From contig JAUHXK010000006.1 in NCBI GenBank assembly GCA_030427405.1, forward strand, positions 1 to 64,000: a stretch of 64,000 bases of DNA. The letters are read 5' to 3'. Below, piece after piece: positions 26,622-35,521 of the stretch (position 1 is its first letter; every line of letters starts with the position of its first letter). This DNA comes from Alphaproteobacteria bacterium. GTDB lineage: Bacteria; Pseudomonadota; Alphaproteobacteria; Rhodobacterales; Rhodobacteraceae. The notes beneath the pieces were generated by a model that was not told the origin of the DNA, ran no database searches, and was given only the letters and a program-made list of their open reading frames with translations. The position numbers and the translations under genes were made by a program.

Positions 26622-27383
26622 ATGGGCAGGATTCTGGATCGCATCATCAGTCGCATGTCATTGTCGCGCTGGCGCGGGGTCGCGGCACAGGCGGACCAAA
26701 CCAGCCTGCCGACCCTGCGGCAGCACCGCGACGAGGCGCGTGCGTTGCGCGGGCAGTTGGACCGGATTATCCAGATCGCCGACGGCCGCCTGACGCGCCC
26801 TTTGATCGGGTCAACCAATTTTCCGACCCCTCTTGGAACTGATTGGGCATGGCGCCCCGACCTTTGGCGCGGCCCCCTGCCCCGGCCCGGTCTGGCATCG
26901 CTGCCGCGCAAGGCGGATATCGACCGGCAGGTGCGCCTGTTTCACGACTGCGACCTGTCCGAAATTGCGGTTCGGCAGATCCGAAATTCGGATGAAAAAG
27001 ACCTGGCTCCCTTCAGCCTTGCCGTCGAGGTTTTCGAATTCGCAGGATCATTCCTGTCGCTGTCGGTCGAGTTGCCGCCGCAGGCTGCGTCGGACCTGAC
27101 GCGCCAACACCTGATGCGCGCCAGCCTGCAGGTCGAATGCGAAAGGCCGACGGGGATGTTTGCCAGGCTGAACATCCAGCATGGCCCCAACACCGAGCAA
27201 GTGTTGCGCGCGCTGGACCTGTCCGCCCGAACCTCGGAGATCGACTTTGACCTGGCGTATCTGAACCTGAACGAAAGACGGATCGAGAAAATCTGGCTGG
27301 ACCTGATCTTTGAACAGCCCGCTATGAACCGTATTATCCTGCGGGATCTGACGCTGTGCCGTCATCACCGCGCCGATTTGTAA
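26622..27383 (+). CDS. Rhodobacterales conserved hypothetical protein (probably DUF6478)
   Basis: 253-aa protein without signal peptide or membrane helix. The pattern (a basic helical start, GTDWAWRPDLWRGPL, then strand-rich FEFAGSFLSLSVELP and an Asn-Glu-Arg-rich end) matches my memory of the DUF6478 family restricted to Rhodobacterales; this assignment is from recollection, not comparison. A role is unknown. It is divergent from the ABC gene and is followed closely by a small gene that it probably shares a transcript with. Confidence 0.75.
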   Translation: MGRILDRIISRMSLSRWRGVAAQADQTSLPTLRQHRDEARALRGQLDRIIQIADGRLTRPLIGSTNFPTPLGTDWAWRPDLWRGPLPRPGLASLPRKADIDRQVRLFHDCDLSEIAVRQIRNSDEKDLAPFSLAVEVFEFAGSFLSLSVELPPQAASDLTRQHLMRASLQVECERPTGMFARLNIQHGPNTEQVLRALDLSARTSEIDFDLAYLNLNERRIEKIWLDLIFEQPAMNRIILRDLTLCRHHRADL

Positions 27384-27394
27384 GGGGTCAAACC

Positions 27395-27754
27395 TTGACG
27401 CTAGCCACGCTGACACCAATCCGGTTCGAAAACGCCGTCTGGGAAGGGCATATAGCCGCCGACAGCCAGCCGCAGGTCGTGGTGCGCTATCTTGGTGAGC
27501 CGTTGCCGGATGTCGAACTTGCCACCAGCGGGGACGGCTGGGCGCTGCGGGTGCCGGTCCCCGATGCGGTGCTGTCCGAAGGCGTTCATACTGTCGTGAT
27601 CTGGGATGCAGAGACACAGCTGAAGCTGGGCGATTTCACCGTCATTGCCGGATCGCCTGCTGGTGATGATCTGCGATCAGAGCTTGAATTGTTGCGTGCA
27701 GAGCTGGATATGCTCAAACGCGCCTTTCGCCGAAGCCAGGTAGAGAACACCTGA
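27395..27754 (+). CDS. Small conserved hypothetical protein, TTG start
   Basis: 119-aa protein. The TTG at 27395 is preferred because AAGGGG precedes it at 7-8 nt, whereas the in-frame ATG at 27356 overlaps the upstream gene by 28 nt and lacks a ribosome site. It looks like a beta-rich domain (VVVRYLGEPLPDVEL, VHTVVIWDAETQ) followed by a C-terminal coiled coil with leucine heptads (LRSELELLRAELDMLKRAF). No family recognised. It is 11 nt after the preceding hypothetical gene. Confidence 0.72.
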   Translation: MTLATLTPIRFENAVWEGHIAADSQPQVVVRYLGEPLPDVELATSGDGWALRVPVPDAVLSEGVHTVVIWDAETQLKLGDFTVIAGSPAGDDLRSELELLRAELDMLKRAFRRSQVENT

Positions 27755-27875
27755 TACGCGCGCAACCGAAGCGCGCATTGAAACCCGACCCCTGCTCGGC
27801 GTAAAGTCCGGTTTTTCTGTCATTTCACCCGTTTTCATGCATCATTGAGGCAGTTTCAGCCGAAAAGGTGCCGAA

Positions 27876-29402
27876 ATGGATCGCAGCAGCATAATCAAGG
27901 TCATCGCACTTATGGTGACGGCCTTTGGCATCGGGATCGACTTTACCGGCGCTCTGATGCTGGTTCCTGCAATCGAAAACAGCTTTGACGCGGATATCAC
28001 CAGCACCCAATGGGTTCTGAATATCTACGCGTTGTTCTTTGCCATGACGATGGTCGCCGGAGGGCGGCTTGGCGACATGTATGGGCACCGCAAGGTCATG
28101 ATCATCGGACTGTCGATTTTCCTGTTTTCATCGGTCATGTGCTTTTTTGCGCCCAGCCTCGATTTCCTGATCGGCGCGCGCGCGTTGCAGGGGGTCGGTG
28201 CCGGCTGCGTCTGGCCCTGTACGCTGGCATTTGGGGCGACCAAGGTTTCGCATGAAAAACATCGCGCCCTGATCATGGGGCTGATTCTGGCGGGCGTCAC
28301 CAGCGGTAATGTCTTTGGGCCGATGATCAGCGGTTTCGTGGTGGGGCTAGGCGACTGGCGCCTGTTCTTCCTGGCCAACGTCGTTTTCTCGTGCATTTCC
28401 ATGGCAACCGCCCTGTTGCTGATGCAGCGCGAAGATAAGCACAAGCTGGGCGAACACATAGATTTCGCAGGCATGGGTGTTTTGTCCTTTGCCGTGCTTA
28501 TCCTGCTTTATGCGCTTGATGTCGGTGCCGACTGGGGGTGGACATCGGTCCCGCTGCTGTTGCTGTTTTTCGTCAGCGCCGTTCTGTTTTTCCTCTTCCC
28601 CAAAGTCGAAAAGCGGGTCAAGGAACCCTTGTTGCTGCCGCAGCTGACGCAAAATCGCGAGTTTCTGATCACCCTGGGCCTGAACATGTTCAATGTGTCA
28701 GCGGCATTTGTAGGCCTGCTGTACTTTCCGCAATACATGCAAAAGGTTCTGGGCTGGTCGGTTTTCCAATCCGCATTGGGGTTGGCGCCGCTGACCGTCC
28801 TGCTAGCGATCGGATCGATCGTATCGGGAACGCTGTATAACGATTTCGGCCCCAAGAAGCTTTTGTTCTGGGGATACCTGATTGCCACCTGCGGCGCTGC
28901 CAGCATCGTGGTTTTGCCGGCGGGGCTGGGGTATTTCCAGATCCTGCCGGGGATGGCGATGATCGGTCTGGGTGCGACCCTGACCGTTGGCCCCTCGGGC
29001 ACTGCGGCGGTTTGTGCGGTCAAACCTGAACGGGCCGGACTGGTCGGTGGGCTGAGCTTTATGACGCACCTCGTCTACGGTGCGGTCGCGGTCGCCTGTG
29101 CCACGGCGATCATGTATGCCGTCAGCCTGTCCAGCCTGCGCAAATCCCTGGCCGCCGCCGGGATCAAAATGTCTGATGCGGATCAGAGGGTTTTGAATGG
29201 CGGGACGCTGGACACGGACTCGGCCCGCGCCGTGCTGAGCCGCCTGGCATCGGGCGAAGGTGACACGGTTCGGGCCGCCGTCAACACCGCGTTCGACAGC
29301 GGCATGAACATGGCCTTTGTCTTTGCCACGATCTCGGTTTCCATAGGCGTTCTGCTGGCGATCCTGCTGGACGAAAAGAAGCTGCACAAAGTGGAAAGCT
29401 GA
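27876..29402 (+). CDS. MFS transporter, DHA2 (14-helix) type
   Basis: 508-aa drug/H+ antiporter-like protein with 14 predicted helices. The MFS signature GGRLGDMYGHRKVM follows helix 2, and the ALQGVGAGCVWPC motif C-like segment and a long loop near the end (residues about 420-465) are typical of the DHA2 group. Members export drugs, antiseptics or small metabolites; the substrate is unknown. A strong terminator directly follows. Confidence 0.9.
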   Translation: MDRSSIIKVIALMVTAFGIGIDFTGALMLVPAIENSFDADITSTQWVLNIYALFFAMTMVAGGRLGDMYGHRKVMIIGLSIFLFSSVMCFFAPSLDFLIGARALQGVGAGCVWPCTLAFGATKVSHEKHRALIMGLILAGVTSGNVFGPMISGFVVGLGDWRLFFLANVVFSCISMATALLLMQREDKHKLGEHIDFAGMGVLSFAVLILLYALDVGADWGWTSVPLLLLFFVSAVLFFLFPKVEKRVKEPLLLPQLTQNREFLITLGLNMFNVSAAFVGLLYFPQYMQKVLGWSVFQSALGLAPLTVLLAIGSIVSGTLYNDFGPKKLLFWGYLIATCGAASIVVLPAGLGYFQILPGMAMIGLGATLTVGPSGTAAVCAVKPERAGLVGGLSFMTHLVYGAVAVACATAIMYAVSLSSLRKSLAAAGIKMSDADQRVLNGGTLDTDSARAVLSRLASGEGDTVRAAVNTAFDSGMNMAFVFATISVSIGVLLAILLDEKKLHKVES

Positions 29403-29425
29403 CCTGCACTGCGGGACCGGACATA

Positions 29426-29454
29426 AAAAGGGCCGCATGGAACGCGGCCCTTTT
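29426..29454. terminator. Bidirectional intrinsic terminator
   Basis: An 11-bp perfect stem AAAAGGGCCGC/GCGGCCCTTTT with a 7-nt loop. It lies between the convergent DHA2 transporter and ctpA genes and has T-runs on both strands, so it should stop transcription in both directions. Confidence 0.92.
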
Positions 29455-29480
29455 CAACAGTCTTGTTCAATGATTTGCCG

Positions 29481-30827
29481 TTACTGCGAGGGACCTGCGT
29501 TAGGCGTAAAGGCCGAAAGGCCCTTTAGGATATCAATTGCATAAGCCAATTGGTAATCTTCCTCGCGCAGTTCAGCGGTCGCCTCGGCCTTGGCGCGGTC
29601 TTCCTCGATCTGACGGATTTCGTCTTCGCTGAGGCTGTCGTTGTTCAGGCTGCCGCGCAGGTCGGCCTCGGAGCGGGTGAAGGCGTTGGTTGCCTCATCC
29701 TCCTCTTCTTCCGGCTTTGTGCGGGGCTGTTCGACGATGATGTCGGGGCTTACACCCAGCGCCTGGATCGACCGGCCCGACGGTGTGTAGTACCGCGAAG
29801 TTGTCAGCCGCATGGCGCCATCGCCGCGCAGCGGCATGACTGTCTGTACCGACCCTTTACCAAAGCTCTTGGTGCCCACGACAATAGCCCGGTTGTGATC
29901 CTGCAGCGCGCCGGCCACGATCTCGGACGCCGAAGCCGAGCCGCCATTGATCAGCACGACGATTGGTTTGCCGCCCGCCAGGTCACCCGGGGTGGCATTG
30001 AACCGTTCACCCTCTTCCGGGTTACGACCGCGTGTCGATACGATTTCGCCCTCGTTCAGGAACGCATCCGACACTTTGATGGCCTGGGTCAGCAGCCCCC
30101 CCGGATTGTTGCGCAGATCCAGAACGACGCCGTTGACCTTGTCGATGCCGCCGGCCTCTGCGATCTGCTCATCCAAACCTTCCTTGAGGTTAGGGAAGGT
30201 CTGATCGTTGAACGTGGTCACGCGCAGAACAACGCTGGTGCCCTCAGTCCGGGCGCGCACGGCGGTCAGTTTGATCGTGTCGCGAATGATGGTGACGTCA
30301 AACGGTTCCTGTTCGCCTTCGCGGACGACCGTGATCACGATTTCCGATCCAACAGGGCCACGCATCAGGTCAACGGCCTTGTCCAGCGTCAGGCCCAGGA
30401 TGCTTTCGCCGTCCACATGAGTAATGAAATCACCGGCCTCGATACCGGCCTCGTCCGCAGGTGTGTCGTCGATCGGCGAGACAACTTTGACAAAACCTTC
30501 TTCCTGCGTGACCTCGATGCCCAGCCCACCGAATTCTCCGCGGGTCTGAACGCGCATCTGTTCGGCATCATCGGGCGACAGGTAGCTGGAATGCGGGTCC
30601 AGCGAGGTCAGCATACCATCGATGGCGGCCTCGATCAGTTCCTCGGGCTCGACCTCTTCGACATATTGCGCCCGGATCCGTTCGAAAATATCCCCAAAAA
30701 GATCCAGCTGTTCATACACGCTGGCCTTGTTCTGCGCCTCTTGCGCCAGCAGCGGACCGGCGATCTGGGTCGTCGCGATAATACCTGCCATAGTTCCGGC
30801 CAGACCGGCCATCACAAATCTTTTCAT
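29481..30827 (-). CDS. ctpA: C-terminal processing protease CtpA (S41 family)
   Basis: 448-aa periplasmic serine protease with a signal peptide (about residues 1-28, cleavage near AQEA), a PDZ domain (about 85-170) and the S41 catalytic core. The Ser-Lys dyad fits Ser299 in GSASASE and Lys324 in GKGSVQ, with the 25-residue spacing seen in the family. The C-terminal region is acidic and charged (EEEEDEATNAF), likely a flexible tail. CtpA proteins process the C-termini of exported proteins. It follows the envC-type gene by 6 nt, as in many Rhodobacterales. Confidence 0.95.
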   Translation of the reverse strand: MKRFVMAGLAGTMAGIIATTQIAGPLLAQEAQNKASVYEQLDLFGDIFERIRAQYVEEVEPEELIEAAIDGMLTSLDPHSSYLSPDDAEQMRVQTRGEFGGLGIEVTQEEGFVKVVSPIDDTPADEAGIEAGDFITHVDGESILGLTLDKAVDLMRGPVGSEIVITVVREGEQEPFDVTIIRDTIKLTAVRARTEGTSVVLRVTTFNDQTFPNLKEGLDEQIAEAGGIDKVNGVVLDLRNNPGGLLTQAIKVSDAFLNEGEIVSTRGRNPEEGERFNATPGDLAGGKPIVVLINGGSASASEIVAGALQDHNRAIVVGTKSFGKGSVQTVMPLRGDGAMRLTTSRYYTPSGRSIQALGVSPDIIVEQPRTKPEEEEDEATNAFTRSEADLRGSLNNDSLSEDEIRQIEEDRAKAEATAELREEDYQLAYAIDILKGLSAFTPNAGPSQ

Positions 30828-30833
30828 ACTCGT

Positions 30834-31967
30834 TTATCCATCCTTGTTCGTCCGGAACCAAGTTTCCGGATCCACGGGGGCGTTGCCTTCTCTTACTTCT
30901 ATATAGAGCGTTTCTGACCGGTCAGTTCCAGTGCCATCACCGCTTGTTGACAAAATAGCGCCGATTTCCGGGGATTCACCTGGCATGAGGCCAACCGGGG
31001 TCCCTTCGGGGATCACCTGTCCGGTTTCGCCGTAAACCTCTTGCAACCCCGAGAGCACAAACAACAATTCCTGCTGCGGCTCAAGGATCACGACATTTCC
31101 CAGGTCCAGAAGCGGGCCCCGGTAACGGATTGTTGCAGCGGTAGGGGATGTGACCAGAGACCGCGGCCGCGTCCCCAGAACGATGCCGGGCCGCGTCACC
31201 CCGGCCGCATCTGTGTCCCCTGCCCCGTGCAGCAGGACACCCTGGACCGGCAGGGGGATTTGCCCTTTTGATGACGTGACATCCGCGTTTGTGGCGGCGA
31301 CCTCTCCTTCGGTGATCTCGGCCAGACCGCTGGCAAACCCGTCCAGCGTTTCGGTTGACGAGATAAGGATCGCGGTGCGCACCGGGTCCTCGACAAAGCG
31401 TTGCGGCAGATCGGTGCGTTCGGCGATTGCAGCGCTCAGGCTGGTGCGGGCCTGCTGGACGCCGGTCAGCCCTTCGGACAGGGTATCAGCCGCGCTTTGC
31501 TGAAGCTGGCGCAGGGTTTGAACCTCTTGCAGGTCTGACGCCAGCGCCTGCGCGCGGGCGTTCAGGCCCGGCGTGACCTCGGACAGCATCATGCCGGTAC
31601 GGGCGGCCCCCAGCGGCCCGGAGGGATGCAGCATCAATACCGGCGGCGCGGTGGTTTCAATGGTCTGCAACACGCCAAGAAGCTGCGAGATGTCTTTTTC
31701 CCGCGCCCGCAATTCAGCGGTCAGTTGCGCCTCGCGCGTGGCGGCCTTGCGCAGCCCGTCGCGCATCGCCGCCAAACCGGCCTCAAAGGCCTGGATGGTC
31801 TCGGTCAGCGCCCGGACGCGGTCACGGGCCCCCTCGGCCTCGGTCAATGCGACAGAGGCCTGTTCCAACATCCGTGCCGCATCCAGGGCCGCTTGCGAGG
31901 GATCGTTTTGTGCCCCGGCCGGAGCGCCCAGCAAGGTCATGGCCAGAACGGCCGCACGAAATCTCAT
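30834..31967 (-). CDS. Murein hydrolase activator, EnvC type
   Basis: 377-aa exported protein with signal peptide (MRFRAAVLAMTLLGAPAGA), a long coiled-coil segment (about 25-210) and a C-terminal LytM/M23-like domain. The metal ligands typical of active M23 peptidases are not obvious, consistent with EnvC/NlpD proteins that activate amidases rather than cut peptidoglycan. Its ATG overlaps the gpmI stop by 4 nt. The gpmI-envC-ctpA order is conserved in alphaproteobacteria. Confidence 0.9.
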   Translation of the reverse strand: MRFRAAVLAMTLLGAPAGAQNDPSQAALDAARMLEQASVALTEAEGARDRVRALTETIQAFEAGLAAMRDGLRKAATREAQLTAELRAREKDISQLLGVLQTIETTAPPVLMLHPSGPLGAARTGMMLSEVTPGLNARAQALASDLQEVQTLRQLQQSAADTLSEGLTGVQQARTSLSAAIAERTDLPQRFVEDPVRTAILISSTETLDGFASGLAEITEGEVAATNADVTSSKGQIPLPVQGVLLHGAGDTDAAGVTRPGIVLGTRPRSLVTSPTAATIRYRGPLLDLGNVVILEPQQELLFVLSGLQEVYGETGQVIPEGTPVGLMPGESPEIGAILSTSGDGTGTDRSETLYIEVREGNAPVDPETWFRTNKDG

Positions 31968-33481
31968 GACAACAGGCTCGTACCCGTCATTTCGGGCGGC
32001 TTGGGCAGCCCCATCAGATCAAGCAAGGTTGGCGCCAGATCGGACAGGCGCCCGTCGCGCAGGCTGGCGCCGTCAGGTCCGCCGACCAGAGCGACCGGTA
32101 CCGGGTTCAGCGTATGCGCGGTATGCGGGCCGCCGGTTTCGGGGTCCAGCATCATTTCGCAATTGCCGTGATCCGCCGTCACGATCATCGCGCCGCCCGT
32201 TTTTTGCAGCGCCTCGACGACCTGGGTCAGCCCTTGGTCGACGGCCTCGCAGGCTTTGATGGCGGCTTGCAGATCGCCGGAATGGCCGACCATGTCGGGA
32301 TTGGCATAATTGGTAACGATCAGGTCATATCCCTGGCCAATCGCCTCGACGAATTTGGCGGTTACTTCGGGCGCGCTCATCTCGGGCTGCAAGTCATAGG
32401 TCGCGACCTTGGGCGATTTCGGCATGAAACGGTCCTCGCCCTTTTCGGGCTGTTCCTTGCCGCCATTGAGAAAGAAGGTCACATGCGGGTACTTTTCCGT
32501 TTCCGCCAGCCGGAACTGGCGCAAGCCATGTTTCGCCACCCACGCGCCCAGCGTGTTCGCGATATCGCGCTTGGGAAATACGGTGGTCATATAGGCGTTG
32601 TGGCCGTCAGAGTATTCCACCATCCCAAGCAGCGCCGCCAGATTCGGGCGCTGTCCGGTGTCAAAGTCCTGAAAACCCGGCTCGCCGATGGCCCGCAGGA
32701 TCTCACGCGCGCGGTCGGCGCGGAAATTCAGGCAAAAGAACCCGTCACCGTCTTTCACGCCGTCATATCCGCTTAGGACAGTGGGAATGACGAACTCGTC
32801 GGTTTCAGATTGGTTATAGGCGTGGTCGATGGCCGAGTGCGCGGTATCGGCCATGCGGCCCTGACCATGGATCATCGCATCATAGGCTTCGCTGACCCGT
32901 TCCCAGCGATTGTCGCGATCCATGGCAAAATACCGGCCCGTCACCGTGACAACCCGCGCATTCTGTGGCAGCCGTTCTTCCAGTTCGGCGATATAGGTAA
33001 AGGCCGATTTTGGGGCCACGTCACGCCCGTCGGTAACCGCATGCAAGGCCACCGGAACACCGGCGCGGGTGATTGCAGTTGCTGCCGCGATGATGTGGTT
33101 CAGATGCCCATGCACGCCACCATCCGAGACCAGCCCCATCAGATGCGCGGTTCCGCCGCTGGCTTTGGTGGCGGCGATAAAGGCTTGCAGTGCCGCGTTG
33201 TCGAAAAAGCTGCCATCCTCGATTGCCAGGTCGATCTGGCCCAGATCCATCGCGACAACCCGTCCGGCGCCGATATTCGTATGGCCAACTTCGGAATTGC
33301 CCATCTGACCGCTGGGCAGGCCAACATCCGGCCCGTGAGTAATCAGCCTGGCCGAGGGGCCTTGGGCCATGATCGCGTCAAATGTCGGGGTCCGGGCAAG
33401 CAGCGGGGCGTTGGCCTTCGTGTCATCGGACAGGCCCCAACCATCGAGAATACACAGGACTACAGGTTTCGGGGCGGTCAT
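31964..33481 (-). CDS. gpmI: 2,3-bisphosphoglycerate-independent phosphoglycerate mutase
   Basis: 505-aa alkaline-phosphatase-superfamily enzyme of glycolysis that interconverts 3- and 2-phosphoglycerate using Mn2+. The metal and nucleophile motifs LDGWG and GQMGNSEVGH (Ser63) are present, as are TADHGNCE and PHTAHT. Normal family length. First gene of the gpmI-envC-ctpA operon. Confidence 0.97.
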   Translation of the reverse strand: MTAPKPVVLCILDGWGLSDDTKANAPLLARTPTFDAIMAQGPSARLITHGPDVGLPSGQMGNSEVGHTNIGAGRVVAMDLGQIDLAIEDGSFFDNAALQAFIAATKASGGTAHLMGLVSDGGVHGHLNHIIAAATAITRAGVPVALHAVTDGRDVAPKSAFTYIAELEERLPQNARVVTVTGRYFAMDRDNRWERVSEAYDAMIHGQGRMADTAHSAIDHAYNQSETDEFVIPTVLSGYDGVKDGDGFFCLNFRADRAREILRAIGEPGFQDFDTGQRPNLAALLGMVEYSDGHNAYMTTVFPKRDIANTLGAWVAKHGLRQFRLAETEKYPHVTFFLNGGKEQPEKGEDRFMPKSPKVATYDLQPEMSAPEVTAKFVEAIGQGYDLIVTNYANPDMVGHSGDLQAAIKACEAVDQGLTQVVEALQKTGGAMIVTADHGNCEMMLDPETGGPHTAHTLNPVPVALVGGPDGASLRDGRLSDLAPTLLDLMGLPKPPEMTGTSLLS

Positions 33482-33585
33482 ATCCAGGGTCTCCGGTTGC
33501 TGCTCTTGATCCGTCTTCTATCGCCTGCCCGTCCGCGCGTGAACCGCATTTTCACCTGAAGCCGGCAGAATTGGCCTGGCGGGTT

Positions 33586-35259
33586 TTAGGCCTTGCCGGT
33601 TTGGTCGTCAAAGCGCCGTGCTTTTCGACCGCGGTATTTCACGGTCAGATCCAGGGGCGCGTCGTTTTCGTCGTAAACGCCAAGGATCACGCCTTTGCCC
33701 CGGCTTCGGGTGCGCATGTCGATCAGTTGCTGTTCCGAACGGGTCGTCCGTTGGGATTGCCGCCGGGTCCAGGCGAACAGGTGATCATACATTTCGGCGA
33801 TCACATCGGCATGTTCCGCGCTGGCGCCAAGGTCCTTCAACTCGTCAGGATCGTTTTCCAGATCAAACAGAAGGGGCCTGAAACCGCCTTCGCAATGGAT
33901 CAACTTCCATCGCGTCGTGGCAACCATGAACATGACCGCATCCCTGACCGAAACACCCAGCGTTTCGGCGATGGGCGAGGCCGAGTAATCGTATTCGCAA
34001 ATCACAAAGTCGCGCCCTGTCGACGCCGCCTGCCCGTGCAGGATGGGCAACAGAGACCGCCCTTCGAGAATGTGATCAGCCACCTGCCCGCCTGCCGTTT
34101 CAACGAAGGTCGGTGCCAGGTCGATGGATTCGACCAGCGCATCGCAGGTGGTTCCCCGCGTGGCATCGGCCCGGGGCGAGGGGTCGCAGATGATCAGAGG
34201 CACCTTGGTGGATGCATCGTGGAAAAAGGTCTTTTCGCCCATCCAGTGATCTCCAAGGAAATCACCGTGATCCGATGTCAGCACAATCATCGTGTCCTGC
34301 AGTCTGCCGGTCTGTTCCATCCAGTCCAGCAATCGCCCGATCTGATCATCTGCCTGTTTGATCAGACCCATATAGGCAGGGATTACCGCATCGCGCACAT
34401 CATCGCGAGAAAAGGCCTGCCCGACCTTGGTGTTCATGAAAGCCGCAAGAACGGGATGTGCATCCTGCCGCTCGGCCTGGGACCGGACCACCGGCTGCAC
34501 ATGCTTGGGGCCGTACATCGAGGCATAGGGCTCGGGCACGATATAGGGCCAATGGGGCTTGATATAACTCAGGTGACAGCACCACGGCCCTTTGTGGGAT
34601 TTCATGAAATCCATGCCGCGGGTTGTCAGATAGGGCGTCTCGCTGTCTTCTTCGGCGATATTCGCGGGTTCAGCTGCGTTTTTCAGAAACCATCCAGACA
34701 GCACGTTGCCCTGGGCATCCAGGCCTGAATTGGCAAAGTCATGCCATGGGTTGTCGCTGTCATACCCCTTGGCCGAAAGATAGGCGTTGTACTGCTGCGC
34801 CCCCTCGGGGTCGTAGAAACCATCTGGTCCTTCGGGGCGCATCCCGTCATCGCGCTCGAATACATCAAACCCGCATTCCGCGACGCGCGCGCCGATCAGG
34901 CTGTCGGGTTCCAGCCCCAACCGGGCCATGCCTTCGGCATCTGCGCGCATGTGGGTTTTGCCCACCAGCCAGCAATCCATACCGGCGTCGCGCAGGTGAT
35001 CGCCCATTGTCCGCTCGCCGACCTTCAGCGGAATTCCGTTCCACGAGGCACCATGCGAATGAACATAACGGCCGGTATAGGTGGACATGCGCGAACTGCC
35101 ACAGATGGGCGATTGAATATAGGCCCGCGTGAACCTGACCCCCCGCGCCGCCAACCGGTCGATATTGGGCGTATGCAAATGCGGATGGCCATAACAGCTC
35201 AGGTAATCCCAGCGCAGCTGGTCGAACATGATGAACAGGATGTTGGGTGGCCTGGCCAT
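33586..35259 (-). CDS. Sulfatase / phosphonate-monoester-hydrolase-like enzyme
   Basis: 557-aa alkaline-phosphatase-superfamily hydrolase. The Asp ligand in MFDQLR is D13, the formylglycine site is PICGSSRMSTYTGRY with Cys53, and a second metal site has D330 and H331 in TSDHGDFLGDH. The Cys-X-X-X-Arg spacing is right, but position +2 is Ser, where Pro or Ala is usual. Overall length, the CYGHPHLHTPNIDRLA opening and the PHWPYI segment resemble phosphonate monoester hydrolases and related aryl sulfatases. The substrate is unclear. No signal peptide is seen, so the enzyme is probably cytoplasmic. It may form a run with the nqrM and apbE genes 15 nt upstream. Confidence 0.86.
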   Translation of the reverse strand: MARPPNILFIMFDQLRWDYLSCYGHPHLHTPNIDRLAARGVRFTRAYIQSPICGSSRMSTYTGRYVHSHGASWNGIPLKVGERTMGDHLRDAGMDCWLVGKTHMRADAEGMARLGLEPDSLIGARVAECGFDVFERDDGMRPEGPDGFYDPEGAQQYNAYLSAKGYDSDNPWHDFANSGLDAQGNVLSGWFLKNAAEPANIAEEDSETPYLTTRGMDFMKSHKGPWCCHLSYIKPHWPYIVPEPYASMYGPKHVQPVVRSQAERQDAHPVLAAFMNTKVGQAFSRDDVRDAVIPAYMGLIKQADDQIGRLLDWMEQTGRLQDTMIVLTSDHGDFLGDHWMGEKTFFHDASTKVPLIICDPSPRADATRGTTCDALVESIDLAPTFVETAGGQVADHILEGRSLLPILHGQAASTGRDFVICEYDYSASPIAETLGVSVRDAVMFMVATTRWKLIHCEGGFRPLLFDLENDPDELKDLGASAEHADVIAEMYDHLFAWTRRQSQRTTRSEQQLIDMRTRSRGKGVILGVYDENDAPLDLTVKYRGRKARRFDDQTGKA

Positions 35260-35274
35260 GGTCAGCAGCGCACC

Positions 35275-35505
35275 CTAACCTTCCATGTCTTGCAGCATCT
35301 TGCGGGCGCGTTTGCACTGAAGCTGGTCGCGCAGCGGGCTGTCGGGGTCGATGTCCTTTTGGCAGACGACGCATTTATCCGCCCCCGAGATCGCGTTAAG
35401 GCCGCCGCAGCTGCCCTTGATCGTCTTGCCCATGAGCATAACGCCCAGAGACATGCCGACCATGATGATCAGCAACAAAACGAAGGCCAAGATAAATGTG
35501 CTCAT
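35275..35505 (-). CDS. nqrM: Na+-NQR maturation protein NqrM
   Basis: 76-aa protein with one N-terminal membrane helix (residues about 3-25) and a cysteine-containing tail: C33 in GSCGG, C45 and C48 in KCVVCQ, and C64. The pattern matches NqrM (DUF539), needed to insert the iron centre of the Nqr complex. ATG 35505 is used because it gives the normal length; an upstream extension reads into non-conserved residues. It directly follows apbE, as in many Nqr-containing bacteria, although the nqr operon itself is about 18 kb away. Confidence 0.9.
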   Translation of the reverse strand: MSTFILAFVLLLIIMVGMSLGVMLMGKTIKGSCGGLNAISGADKCVVCQKDIDPDSPLRDQLQCKRARKMLQDMEG

Positions 35506-35521
35506 TGCCGGGTCCTGCCTG

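Noticed and set aside
29550-30917. A 455-aa plus-strand reading frame
   Set aside because: Antisense of ctpA, which has a complete signal peptide, PDZ and Ser/Lys dyad.
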